Origin: Calamus simplicifolius
Lineage: Eukaryota > Streptophyta > Magnoliopsida > Arecales > Arecaceae
Assembly (NCBI GenBank): GCA_900491605.1
Contig: UESW01004256.1
Coordinates: forward strand, 1 to 64,000
Length of the DNA stretch: 64,000 bases
Direction of reading: 5' to 3'
Notes under the pieces: model-generated
The model's database searches: none
Told to the model about the DNA's origin: nothing
What the model saw: only the letters and a program-made list of their open reading frames with translations
Program-made: the position numbers and the translations under genes
In this document: positions 34,130-44,744 of the stretch, in pieces
How the letters are laid out: each line of letters starts with the position of its first letter
Numbering within the stretch: position 1 is the stretch's first letter

Positions 34130-35395
34130 TGTTAGGGGGTAGAATCATCACTGCATTGATAGTCGTGCAAGGAGGCTAAGGCCGACCCCATCCCTCCGCC
34201 CGTTATGCTATGTCCCCGCGGGATAGGCTAAGCTAATGTGATCCGTCGGGTCGCGTGACCTCCCGAGCTTCCTATAGCTCGCCTCTCCGAGCTTCCATAG
34301 CTCAGTCCTGCCGAGCTTCCTGTAGCTCGGTTCCTCCCGAGCTTCCTATAGCTCGCCTCTCCGAGCCTCCATAGCTCGGTCCTCCCGAGCTTCCTGTAGC
34401 CCGGCCCCTCCCGAGCTCCCTATAGCTCAGTTTTCCCCGAGCTTCCATAGCTCAACTTTCCCCCCGAGCTTCCATAGCTCGGTTCCCCCCGAGCTTCCAT
34501 AGCTCGGCTTCCTTGAACCTCCCATGGTTCGGCTTTCTTGAGCTTCCATAGCTCAACTTTTCCCGAGCTTTCATAGCTCGGTTCCTCCCGAGCTTCCATA
34601 GCTCGGCTTTCCTGAACCTCCTATGGTTCGGCTTTCTCGAGCTTCCATAGCCCAACTTTTCTCGAGCTTCAATAGCTCGGTTCCCCCCGAGCTTCGATAG
34701 CTCGGCTTCCCTGAACCTCCCATGGTTCGGTTTTCTCGAGCTTCTACAGCTCGGTTTCCCCGAGCTTCCGTAACTCGGCTCCCCCGAGCCTCCTATAGCT
34801 CGGATCCACGATCTGATACTCACCTCCGCGGAGCCTGACGCAGGAGAGCCTAGGCCTATCATAACAACATCCCATGCAAGAAATCATGTTGAGGAGTGGT
34901 CTAGAACCTGACACGGCCACCTGGGACCTATGCACCTACTAGATCTCAAGCCATCAAGGGGGCTCTCCTAGCCGTCGATCCCCTAACGAACAAGATACGG
35001 ATCCTACCGGCCCCACAACGGCCCGATTCGGTTCATCTCCATATCCCAACAACTGCGAACCTTCCAGAAGGCGCTCAGGATCCAGGTGACAGCATATAAA
35101 TACGACATTCCAGATTCTCTCAGGTATGCGCTCACTATTACTCCCATTCTCTCACACTCCCCAACTGCTCATCGGCGCTCCCCCCTAGAGCTCCTGATCG
35201 GCCAGCCCTGGAGAGACTCCCCAGAGAGATCCACCTCCTCATTTTCTGTTGATCACCGATCCCCCCACTGACTTGAGCGTCGGAGGGTCTTCCGTGGAGG
35301 GCCACCCCCAACGCCTCTCGCATGAGGACTTCTATGCAGGTCCGCCCCAGGAGATCGATCGCGCCCGAGTCGGAGGACAGATCCCGGTGGCAACA
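34130..35395 (+). repeat. Tat D 5' LTR
   Basis: 1,266 bp, TGTTAGGGGGTAGAATC to CGGTGGCAACA. It has a hairpin minisatellite at 34255-34805 and TATAAA at 35095-35100. The primer binding site follows at about 35399. Confidence 0.95.
34255..34805. repeat. Hairpin minisatellite in Tat D 5' LTR
   Basis: About 25 units of 19-25 bp. The main form is CCGAGCTTCCATAGCTCGG. Variant units read TGAACCTCCCATGGTTCGG or TTGAGCTTCCATAGCTCAA, with both arms changed so that they still pair. Confidence 0.95.
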
Positions 35396-35480
35396 GATTG
35401 GCACTAGAGGAAGGGCCTCAAGTCCCGTTAAAACTTGAAGAAAGGAGACAAGGATCTGAATCTGGAGTAGAACCTCTCTA

Positions 35481-36960
35481 ATGGCTAATCGAGAAAAGCA
35501 ACCTCTGAAGCCCAAGACCAAGTTGCCTCCCAGAGACCTGATCCGGTGAGCAGTGTAGCGCCATAGCCTCCACCGATCGAGACCCCGTCACCGCCAGCCA
35601 TCCCGGTGACCCAGGACCAGTTCACCATGCTGGTCCAGCAGGTCCAGGCCCTAACCCACCTGTTTCAGGAGCGTTTCGCTGCTCCTCCTGCTCCGCACCC
35701 TCACAAGGAGGCCGCGGCTCCTCCTTCTCCGGTAACCTCCTCCTCCGGTCCACATGAAGCCATGGACCCCCCGCATCGACCCAGAGGGGACAAACCAGTC
35801 CTGCGAGGCGGCTATGACAGGGATCCTCCCAGATCTTGGTGAGCCCGGACCCTCTCCCCGGTGTCCTCCCACCATGATTCGATGTCGTCCCTGCGCTCTC
35901 CTCACCCAGCTCCTCCTCTTACTGCTAAAGAGGAGATCCGTCGACAGATCCGGGAGATACGCCAGGAGCTGGACGCCACCAGGCAGGCCCATCCGCCTCA
36001 GCCCAAAGCGGAGCAGGGCATCCCTTTCTCCAAAGGGATCATGGAGGAAGTGATTCCCTCCCATGTCAAGCTACCAGCCGTCAAACCCTACCACGGATCT
36101 TCTGACCCGGACGACCATCTCAGCAGTTTTCGATCAATAATGATGTTCCATGGAGCATCCAACGCGATCCTCTGCCACGCCTTTCCCTCCACCCTCAGAG
36201 GATCTGCCCGAACCTGATTCAACGCCTTGAAACCAGGTTCCATTGATTCATTTGACGAGCTAAGCCATCTTTTTATTGGCCAGTTCGTCAGCAGCCGCCA
36301 CCATCGACGGAGATCTGACTCCCTCTCCGAAGTCAAGCAGAGAGAGGGGGAGTCCTTGAGAAGTTATCTTGGCCGTTTCAATAAGGCCATGTTGGAGGTG
36401 GACCCACCTTAATCATGAGGTGGCTATGTCCGCCTTGGCGGGAGGAGTCTCAAAGGAAAGCAACTTCTACCTGGCGATAGAAGTTAGCTACCCCCCAAAC
36501 CTCTTTGATATGATGGCCCTGGTAGACAAATACGCTAGGGTCAAAGAGTCACGGAGAGTTGCCCGTGCCGAGCTGGCAAAGAAGAAGGAGCCCAAAGGTC
36601 CCGACAGGCACCGACCCGCCCGTCGGCCAAGTCCACCTCGCCGCCAAAGAGCTCCCCCACTGCCGCCGAGGAATCACTCCCGGAGCCCGCCCAGGCGATT
36701 CGATCGCTACACTCGGTAACCATGCCCCGGGCGCAGATCCTCATGGAGATAGAGCGCCAGCTCCCCCGGCCAGCTCCTCTCTGAGGGAACCCGACCCGAT
36801 GAGACCCCACCAAGTACTGCCACTACCATCGGGAGCACGGCCACGATACTGAAGAATGATGGCAGCTGAAAAATGAAATCGAGAGACTAATCCAGCGGGG
36901 GTGGCTGAATCAGTTCAGGAGGGCGCCCGAGCCAAGACAAGGAGGTGACCGCCAGCCCAA
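35481..36960 (+). pseudogene. Tat D gag, broken
   Basis: Starts ATGGCTAATCGAG at 35481, with a frameshift almost at once relative to element C. Homologous segments follow: VTQDQFTMLVQQVQALTHLF, PYHGSSDPDDHLSSFRSIMM, PGSIDSFDELSHLFIGQF, YPPNLFDMMALVDKYARV, a basic PxxR-rich part, and HYHREHGHDTEE before a TGA in place of the Cys codon near 36856. The Trp codon of the GSARTWF motif is TGA here (36217), while element C has TAG. Confidence 0.85.
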
Positions 36961-36984
36961 ACCTCAACAACCTCCTCCTCCACC

Positions 36985-38835
36985 AAATTCGCCAGTGATC
37001 GGCCGCATCAACATGATCGAAGAGGCCGGCGGATCGGGCTCCTGGAACGATGATGAAGGATCAGCGCCAAAGAAGGTGCGGATGGGCGAGCTCTCTTTCT
37101 CCGACGATGATCTCCAAGGGATATAGTTTCCCCATGATGATGCATTAGTTGTATCCCTCAATTTAAATAACTATGATGTAAGCCGGATCCTTGTTGATAG
37201 TGGATGTTCGGTGAATGTTTTGTACCTCAATGTGTTTGCCAAGATGAAGCTACTCATGGAAAACCTTCGAGCCGTGGATTCCATCCTAATGGGATTCACA
37301 GGCAACGTCATTATCCCGGAAGGGGTCGTCACCCTGACGGTCCGCGCGGGAGCTTGGCCCCTTATGGCCACTGTTCACACGAACTTCCTAGTGACCAAAC
37401 TTAGGTCCCCATACAATGCAATATTCGGCAGACCCGGCCTGATGTCCCTCAAGGCAGTTGTCTCCATCCCACATTTATCCATGAAATTCCCCACCGAGCA
37501 GGGAGTTGGAGTTGTTCGAGGAAGTCAAGCCATGGCTCGGCAATGCTTCGTTACCAGCCTTCAGTCCAGAGTGCCGGAGGTTGACGGGCTGGACGCTCGG
37601 GAGGACTTCGCCGAACAGCGAGGAGAACCAGTAGAGGAGCTGGAGGAGGTACCGTTGGATGAGGCTCATCCCGACCAAACCATAAAAATCGGGTCGCTGC
37701 TAAAGGGCAAACCTCGGCGCAAGTTGATCAAATTTCTCCGAAGCAACGCTGACGTCTTCACCTGGTCTGCCTCTGACATGCCGGGGATCAGCCCCGAGGT
37801 CCTCGTCCATCATCTCAACGTGGACGAGATGCACAGGCCCATCAAGCAAAAGAAGAGGAGCTTGCTCTGGAGCAGCAGAGGGCCATTGAAGAAGAAGTTG
37901 ACAAACTCATCAAGGCAAACTTCATCCGGGAGGTAAATTATCCGAGCTGGCTATCAAATGTTGTCATGGTGAAGAAGTCGAGCAGCAAGTGGAGAATTTG
38001 CATCGACTTCACCGACCTCAACAAAGCCTGCCCGAAGGATAGCTTCCCTCTTCCTCGGATCGATCAGCTTGTGGACGCCACCTCAGGTACCAAATGCTGA
38101 CATTCATGGACGCTTACTCCGGCTACAATCAGATCCGGATGACCCCCGAGGATGAAGAAAATACCGCCTTCATAACCGACCGAGGTACTTACTGTTACCG
38201 CGTCATGCCCTTTGGTCTTAAAAATGCAGGAGCCACCTACTAAAGGCTAGTTAACAAAGTATTCAAGGAGCAAATCGGCCGGAATATGAGGTGTATGTGG
38301 ACGACATGCTGGTCAAGAGCAAAGAAGCATCGCGGCTTTGCAACGCTCCGCAAGTATGGGATGAGGCTCAATCCAACCAAGTGTGCCTTCGGCGTTAATT
38401 CTGAGAAGTTTCTCGGCTTCGTGGTCTCCCAGCGAGGTATCGAAGCCAACCCCCAGAAGATTCAAGCTCTTCAACAAATGGCGCCCCCGGCATCTATTAA
38501 AGAGGTTCAGCGCCTAACTGGGAGGATAACGGCTCTCAACCGCTTCGTGGCGCGTTCGGCCGAGAGATGCCTTTTCTTCTTCAAAACCCTCCGATCGGCT
38601 AAGAACTTTCAGTGGACCCCTGAATGCCAAAAATCATTTCAAGATCTTAAGAAATACCTTGACTCGCCCCCACTCCTCAGCAGTCCAAACCCGGGCGAGA
38701 CCCTGTTCTTTTACCTGGCTATTTCAGAAGGCGTCGTCTCTCGGTACTAGTCAGAGAGGAAAACAAGGTCAAAAGCCGATTTACTATGTCAAAGGCTACT
38801 CCGCGATGCTGAGACAAGATATAGCAGAATTGAAA
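36985..38835 (+). pseudogene. Tat D pol: protease, RT and RNase H, broken
   Basis: Protease ILVDSGCSVNVLY near 37185. The open 241-codon frame at 37211-37936 covers the protease end and linker (IFGRPGLMSLKAVVSIPHLS). RT follows with SKWRICIDFTDLNKACPKDS (near 37985), LTFMDAYSGYNQI, YRVMPFGLKNAGATY and VYVDDMLVKSKE near 38298, which needs one extra base to stay in frame. A short deletion after KEAS removes codons present in C. The connection RLTGRITALNRFVARSAE and the first RNase H end near 38830. Stops include TAG within DDLQGI near 37125. Confidence 0.85.
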
Positions 38836-38837
38836 AG

Positions 38838-39545
38838 ATGGTGTTGGCCCTAATCACCTTAGTTCGGAGGCTACGACCGTACTTCCAGGCACACTCTGTG
38901 ATGATCCTGACTGACCAACCCATCAAGGCGGTGGTCTACCGCCCCGAGACATTAGGGAGAATGACCAAGTGGGCCGTCGAGTTGAGCGAGCATGATATCC
39001 ACTTTCAGCCTTGCCCGGCCATCAAAGCTCAAGTGCTAGCCAACTTCCTCCTCGAATGTACCATTCCGGAGGACGGCTCCACCCCAGACTCCCCCGAAGA
39101 ACCAAAATCTGGAGCCCGGTGGCTCCTCCATGTCGACGGGTCGTCTAACGCTCATCGCTCTGGTACGGGCCTGGTTCTCACCAGTCCGGAAGGGGTAACC
39201 TTTGAATATGGTGTCCGCTTCTCTTTTCCGGCCTTCAACAACGAAGCTGAGTATGAGGCCCTGCTGGCCGGTCTTCAAATCGCCCGCGACCTAAAGGTGG
39301 AGAAACTTAATGCCTTCACCGACTCTCAGCTAGTGGCTGGCCATGTACGAGGAGAATTTGAGGCTCGGGAGCCGAGCATGGTTCGATATCTTCAAGAGGT
39401 GCAGAGCCTACTTCCCCATTTTTCCGAGTTTGAGATCACTCAGATTCCCAGGTCCGAAAATGCCCGTGCTGACCTATTATCCCGATTGGCGACCGCGGAG
39501 TCAATGGACGCCGAACAAAGGTTCCACCTGGAGACCTTGGAGAAA
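38838..39545 (+). pseudogene. Tat D second RNase H, cut from integrase by element E
   Basis: An open frame gives the RT-RNase H tail (TDQPIKAVVYRPETLGRM) and then an archaeal-type RNase H: RWLLHVDGSSNAHRSGTG, FNNEAEYEALLAGLQIAR, LNAFTDSQLVAGHVRGEF and ARADLLSRLATAES. Asp, Glu and Asp are in their usual places, so this domain looks intact. The polyprotein is interrupted after HLETLEKP by the insertion of E at 39551. Confidence 0.9.
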
Positions 39546-40935
39546 CCCAGTGTAATACCCGGTTCCTATGAACCAGGTTTAGGTTAATTCTAACCCGGTT
39601 CATGCGAACCAGGTTTGAGTTAATTCTAACCCGGTTCATGTGAACCAGGTCTGGGTTGATTTAATGTGTTGAGTAACGCTTCGCTCGCAGCGATGACGCT
39701 TTGGTTCTCCAGATCTCATAACCGAAGCATCTCGCTGTGACATTAAAAAGGCAGGGGGTGCCCTCCCTCCTGGTGCTCAGAGTCCACGTTCCCTCCAGGT
39801 AATTCTCTGCCCATCCTCTTAGTGCTAGAGAGAGAGAGAGAGTATCAGGAGAGAGGAAGAAAGAGAGAGAGAAAGAGACAGCGTAAGGAAGAGAGAGACA
39901 GAGAGAAACAGAGATAGAGCTTGGGAGACACAGTGCGTGAGCCGGCCGATCCCCTTGGTTCAGGCCCGGCGGCGTGCTCACGCGCGGGCCTGATACCTGG
40001 CCGGTGACCCCGCCGGCGCTGGGGAGGCGTCCGCGGGGTGGTGGTGGAGAGAGAGAGGAGAGGGAGGGCCAATTGGCCCTCCTCTCGCGCGGTGGCGGAA
40101 GCCGGTTCCGCCGTTGGTTCGGGCCCGGCGGCGTGCTCGCCGCCTCGCCGGGCCCGAGACTTGGCCTGTCGCCTCCACCGGCGCCGGCGTGCATCCGGTG
40201 GAGGTCCGGCCGGCCATGGTGGCCGGCCGTGCCGCCGGCACAGTTCCGTGCCGCGCGGAGGAGTTAGAGAGAGTGAGAGAAATTGAGGGAGAAGGAGGGG
40301 GTTTGGCGGCCGGCCGCGGCGGCGGCCGGCTCTGGCCCGGCCACCGGCGGCCGGGCCGCCTCAATTTGGCCGGCGGCGGCCCCGGCCGCCGGCCATGTCC
40401 CGTCCCCTGTTCGGTGAAACAGGGGATCGGGTGGGAATTGGTTTGAACCGGGCCGGCTGGGCCGGCCGGTTCAGGCCTTTTGGGCCGTGCAGAGGGCTGA
40501 CTTTGGGCTGGTTTTTGGGCCCTGTAACGGGCCGGGATTAGAAAAATAATTATATGGCTAGAATCTGGTGAATTCTAGTTTCTTGGGGTATTTTTACTTC
40601 CCCAATTGGGTGTGTATAGTGGGAGATATTCGAGCCCAAAGTAGGGCCCGTGAACTAGTCTGGGTAGAAATTCTAAGGGTCATTTTAATATTCCTTGCTA
40701 ATCAATTAATTGTGTAAATAATCCTGTAGGTGCTCAGACATCTGACTAGCTTATTTATACCTGTTGGATTGCGTACTGAGGTAAGTAAGCCAGTTATCAG
40801 TTTATTAAATAATTTGTTTCAGGATATGCGTAGTTAAATTGTGAATTGTGATATGAAGAATTGTTATTGGCTAAATTTGTAAGTAGATGAATATTATGAA
40901 TACATGGCTGTTATGTACTATGATTTCATGTGTGG

Positions 40936-41025
40936 ATGCTATGCATGAGAGATGCAGTTGCTATGCATGAGAGATGCAGTTGCTATGCATGAGAGATGCA
41001 GTTGCTATGCATGAGAGATGCAGTT
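40936..41025. repeat. 22-bp tandem array in element E LTR
   Basis: Four copies of GCTATGCATGAGAGATGCAGTT. The 3' LTR has three (about 46116-46181). Confidence 0.95.
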
Positions 41026-41199
41026 ATTATGACTGACATATTACATGCAATTGTTCAGTAGGTATAATCCACTGTTTTGCTACATGATTGATGTATTGAT
41101 GTATTGATGTGATGTGAGGTACTGTTATGTGTCGCCGCGGTCTCCTTTATCCTGTCTTACCACACACACGTCCAGAGGACGTGTTCATTTCGACATTAT

Positions 41200-41470
41200 T
41201 GGCGTGACCCTGGTATCTTTCGTAGGGGGGATGCTTTAAGGGAATGCTTGTTGGTATATTATTGGCGTGACCCTGGTATCTCGACCTTTCGGTAGGGGGG
41301 ATGCTTTAAGGGAATGCTTGTTGGTACACTATTGGCGTGACCCTGGTATTTCGACCCTTTCAGTAGGGGGGATGCTTTAAGGGAATGCTTGTTGGTACAC
41401 TATTCTAGCGTGACCCTAGTATTTCGACCCTTTCGGTAGGGGGGATGCTGCTTGGTACACTATTGAGATA
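41200..41470. repeat. About 70-bp tandem array in element E LTR
   Basis: Four copies of a unit starting ATTGGCGTGACCCTGGTAT and including GGATGCTTTAAGGGAATGCT. The matching array in the 3' LTR is at about 46360-46655. Confidence 0.95.
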
Positions 41471-42505
41471 TTGCAGGGCCGTGGGTCACATTTACAGTTA
41501 CCATTGAGAGTATAAACAGTGGGTTTACTTATATAGTATAATTGAGCAGTTATGGATGCAAATGATTGGTATTATATTCATAAGTGCCGCCGCGGTTCTC
41601 CTTTGCTATGGCCATACACATCTAGAGGATGTGCTCAGATGAGGCATTGCAGGGCCGTGGGACACGCATGATATAATACTTACATTGCATAATGGAGTGA
41701 TTGTGAATGCAAAAGAATGAATTATATTTATATGTGCCGCCGCGGCTCTCCTTTGTTATGGGGCATTGCAGGGCCGTGGGACACATATGATATAATATAA
41801 CAATTGGAATGCTTTATATGCACTGATAATTTGCTATGATATAATACAACAATGATGAGTGCAAATGATTTGAATTATATTTATATGTGCCACCACGGCT
41901 CTCCTTTGTTATGGGGCATTGCAGGGCCTTGGGACACATATGATATAATATAACAATGATGGGTTTACTTACATTGCATGTTTGAGTATTTGTGAAATGT
42001 TTATGCATGCAGATCATTTATATGCTTATTGATTGCTATGCTATGATTTGACTGTATAACGTGGTTTACTTACTGAGTGTAATCTCATAAAAATATTATA
42101 ATGTTTTTGCTACAGGACCATGAGATTTGAGAATAACATGTTGGAGTGATGGACCTCAACTCAAATAAAATATAGATTTTGTTTTATTGCTATACCAGTG
42201 TATTTATGTGTAGGGCTTGATGCCCAGACTATTATTGTGGTGTGTAAGGAACCATAGGTTCGTTGGAGCTTCTATTTAAAATAAAGTGGATTCATATGTT
42301 GATGTAACCCCAGTAATGCTTATGTGTAGGGCTTGTAGCCCAAATCTTTAGTTATGGATTGTATTAAAGTCATGGACTTGAATGATATATAGGTTGTTGC
42401 TTTTCTTGAATTCAGTGTCATGTTTCGGGACGCCTTGCGTGCCCGGCACGCGGCGGGTTGTCACCCTAGCTCAAAATTTTTGGGTCTGGGGCGTGACAGC
42501 TTTTA

Positions 42506-42517
42506 TGGTATCAGAGC
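42506..42517 (+). other. Element E primer binding site
   Basis: TGGTATCAGAGC, initiator tRNA-Met type, seven bases after the 5' LTR end. The same sequence is in F at 63628-63639. Confidence 0.9.
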
Positions 42518-42695
42518 ACTAGGTTATGACCTAGGGACACAGACATATTGACATGATACAGTTATGACCCTAGGGACACAGACATATTGACATGATAACA
42601 CGGAGAGAACATATTTTGATGACATTATATTTAGAGACACCTGACACATTAGTTTATGATGATATTAACCACATCCAATTTAACAGAAAATAGTT

Positions 42696-42930
42696 ATGGC
42701 TCGCCGTACTAGGAGCCAACTGTATGAGGAGGACTCTCTGGCCGGTAATGCTGATCAGCCGGTGGGTTAAGGAACTACTGGAGGTATGGCCCCTGCCAAC
42801 CCAGTAGGAACTGAGCACCAGCGATTCCAGTCTGAGATGCTTCAAGCTCTCTCGGGTATGGCGCAGTCTATGCAGGACATGCAGCATCAGAGTGCGCAGC
42901 GGAAGCGTGGTGGGCCCATAACCCACAAGA
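42696..42930 (+). pseudogene. Element E gag N-terminus, truncated
   Basis: ATG at 42696 opens MARRTRSQLYEEDSLAGNAD and is stopped by TAA after QPVG. The frame then continues GTTGGMAPANPVGTEHQRFQ and MLQALSGMAQSMQDMQHQ before homology ends. F has a matching start (MPHHTRSMR, stop). Next to it, from about 42933, a second and diverged leader repeats TTATGACCTTAGGGACA. It is followed near 43110 by another gag-start-like stretch (GGCTCCCTAGCTGGTAG). Confidence 0.7.
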
Positions 42931-44304
42931 CCCAGGTTATGACCTTAGGGACATATGCATGATGACACTATGACATTGAGACAATTATGACTTTCAAGGA
43001 ATTTCATGAATTATGCTTTGGGAGCTTGAAATTTAAAGTTTATCAAGATATTAATTGAATTACAAGTTTGATAGGAATTGAGAATGAACCATCGCAAGTC
43101 AATAATATTATGTGGGCTCCCTAGCTGGTAGCCTTGATCAGTGGGGAGGTCAAGGGGCTTCTAGAGGTTTTAGCTCCATTAAACTTGTTGGAAATGATTC
43201 GTAGCAATTTTAGACCTTTAAATAATATGGGTAGATGAAATTTTAATTGGATATGCAATAAAAGACAGATGAATATATGGAATATGATATAGTAATTGAA
43301 AATTGCAATTGATGACTAATATAACTAAACACCTTATGTCCATATTGCAATTGAGTTGATATATGGATCTTGAGGTATTAAATCTGAATTTGAATGTGGA
43401 TGAATATAATGAATCTTAATTGTAGAACTTACATTATTGATATTGTAAGATTATGAACTCATCTGCTGGTTATAGGGATGATTAATATTGATGATATTTT
43501 GGGAATGGAATAGTTAATTACATGTTTTTGATTAATCATAATTGAGTACTTTCTGAATTCGAGACTGGATGGATAAATTATCAATCAGCCATGAGTGGCA
43601 TATCTATATTCAAAGAAAATGAATTTTAATTACGATAATTATGAAAGATATCTTAAATGATTGGCATAATGTTCATTGATGTTAGCTTGAAGTATTCAAG
43701 AGTGAAACCAAGTATATTATGATGATTGATATAAGTGTCGTAATGATTAATGGTACATTCAACTATTCAAGAGTTGAGAGAGCATTATCTTATATCTAAT
43801 TCACAAGAATTTCGAACTGTCTTATCAAGGAATCGAGAGTACCTGATATATTGCTAAGTATGGAAGACATTATACATGTAATAGACAACTGTAGAAACCA
43901 ATAAGATTTTAGATGTTATACTGTGAGCCTGTGTGATGGATTTAAGAGGTGCTTGGTATTGTTCTTAACCTTAATGAAATTGCTTATTTTTGATTACCAA
44001 GCCAATATTCAAATGGATTCATTTCAATTGTCTACGATATAAGGTATAGATTCCCTTCATATTGAGATGAAGTGAGAGCGACAATTTTGGACTGAGCTTG
44101 TTTAGCAGCTATGAAAAGTATCATTAATTAAAGCAGTTTTTGTAGCTCAAAGTTAATAGAAAAGTTATGTTAATGAAAAGAAAGATTTGAAATTTTAGGT
44201 TAAAGATCATTTGGAAGTTTTGCTAACCAATGATGTTATGAGGTCTGTGTTAGAGGTGACTTGAGCCACAAAACATTGGGTCATTTGAAACTTTGATCAA
44301 GATA
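42931..44304. other. Element E interior, decayed
   Basis: AT-rich sequence between the second leader and the integrase relic. Short fragments look like worn gypsy gag or pol, but no domain can be named with confidence. Confidence 0.5.
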
Positions 44305-44610
44305 AAGGAAGTGTCTTATAGCTTAGCACTGCTTTCATTACTCTTTGTAGTGTTCAATGTGTTTCATATCTTTATGACAGAGGAAGTATATTTCAAACCC
44401 CGTTATGTGTTATAACTTGAACCAATTTAGCTTAAGAAAGAATTGACCTATGAAGATCATCTTGTGCACATTATGGACCGTAAGAATCAAGTTCTGAAAT
44501 AGTGTAGTATTCCTTATGTCAAAGATTAGTAGAATAATCATTCTGAGAGAGAGACTATTGGGAGCCTAAGGAGGAAATGGGAAAGAGAAATCCATAATCA
44601 TTTGTATCTT
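44305..44610 (+). pseudogene. Element E integrase C-terminus/chromodomain relic
   Basis: The plus frame reads KEVSYSLALLLSLFVVFNVF, HIFMTEEVYFKPRYVL, a stop, a frame change, then LTYEDHLVHIMDRKNQVLK and a stop. This follows the familiar VAYRLALP ... VFHVS ... L-x-YEE-x-P-x-x-I-x-D wording at the end of chromovirus integrases, where the chromodomain begins. Several stops make it dead. Confidence 0.65.
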
Positions 44611-44731
44611 ATGACAGATCAATGATGTATCGATGACCGTGACTTTTTATGAAATTTAATTGATTATGAGAGGAAAAATTTGGATCTATATTCTATTGGA
44701 TGTATATCAATTTCGAGGACGAAATTCTTAT

Positions 44732-44744
44732 AAGGAGGGGAGGA
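44732..44744 (+). other. Element E polypurine tract
   Basis: AAGGAGGGGAGGA directly before the TGTAATACCC start of the 3' LTR. Confidence 0.9.

Larger units (their letters stand above)
40781..42115 (+). other. Predicted intron in element E 5' LTR
   Basis: A donor GAG|GTAAGTAAG at 40780/40781 and an acceptor TGTTTTTGCTACAG at 42115 enclose 1,335 bp that hold both LTR minisatellites. The 3' LTR has the same pair (45966-47304). The diverged LTR of F has GAG|GTAAGTAAG at 62518 and a CACAG acceptor at 63359. Splicing is inferred from sequence only. Confidence 0.4.
39551..42498 (+). repeat. Element E 5' LTR
   Basis: 2,948 bp. In order: inverted-repeat-rich start with repeated CCGGTTCATGCGAACCAGG units; TATA-like CATTAAAAAGG near 39744; GA microsatellite (about 39825-39920); very GC-rich CGGCCGG block (40110-40430); a 22-bp array; a 70-bp array; repeated GCAGGGCCGTGGGACACAT units; and TGTGTAGGGCTTG twice near the end. 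The plus-strand frames in the GC-rich block are probably not genes. Confidence 0.93.
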
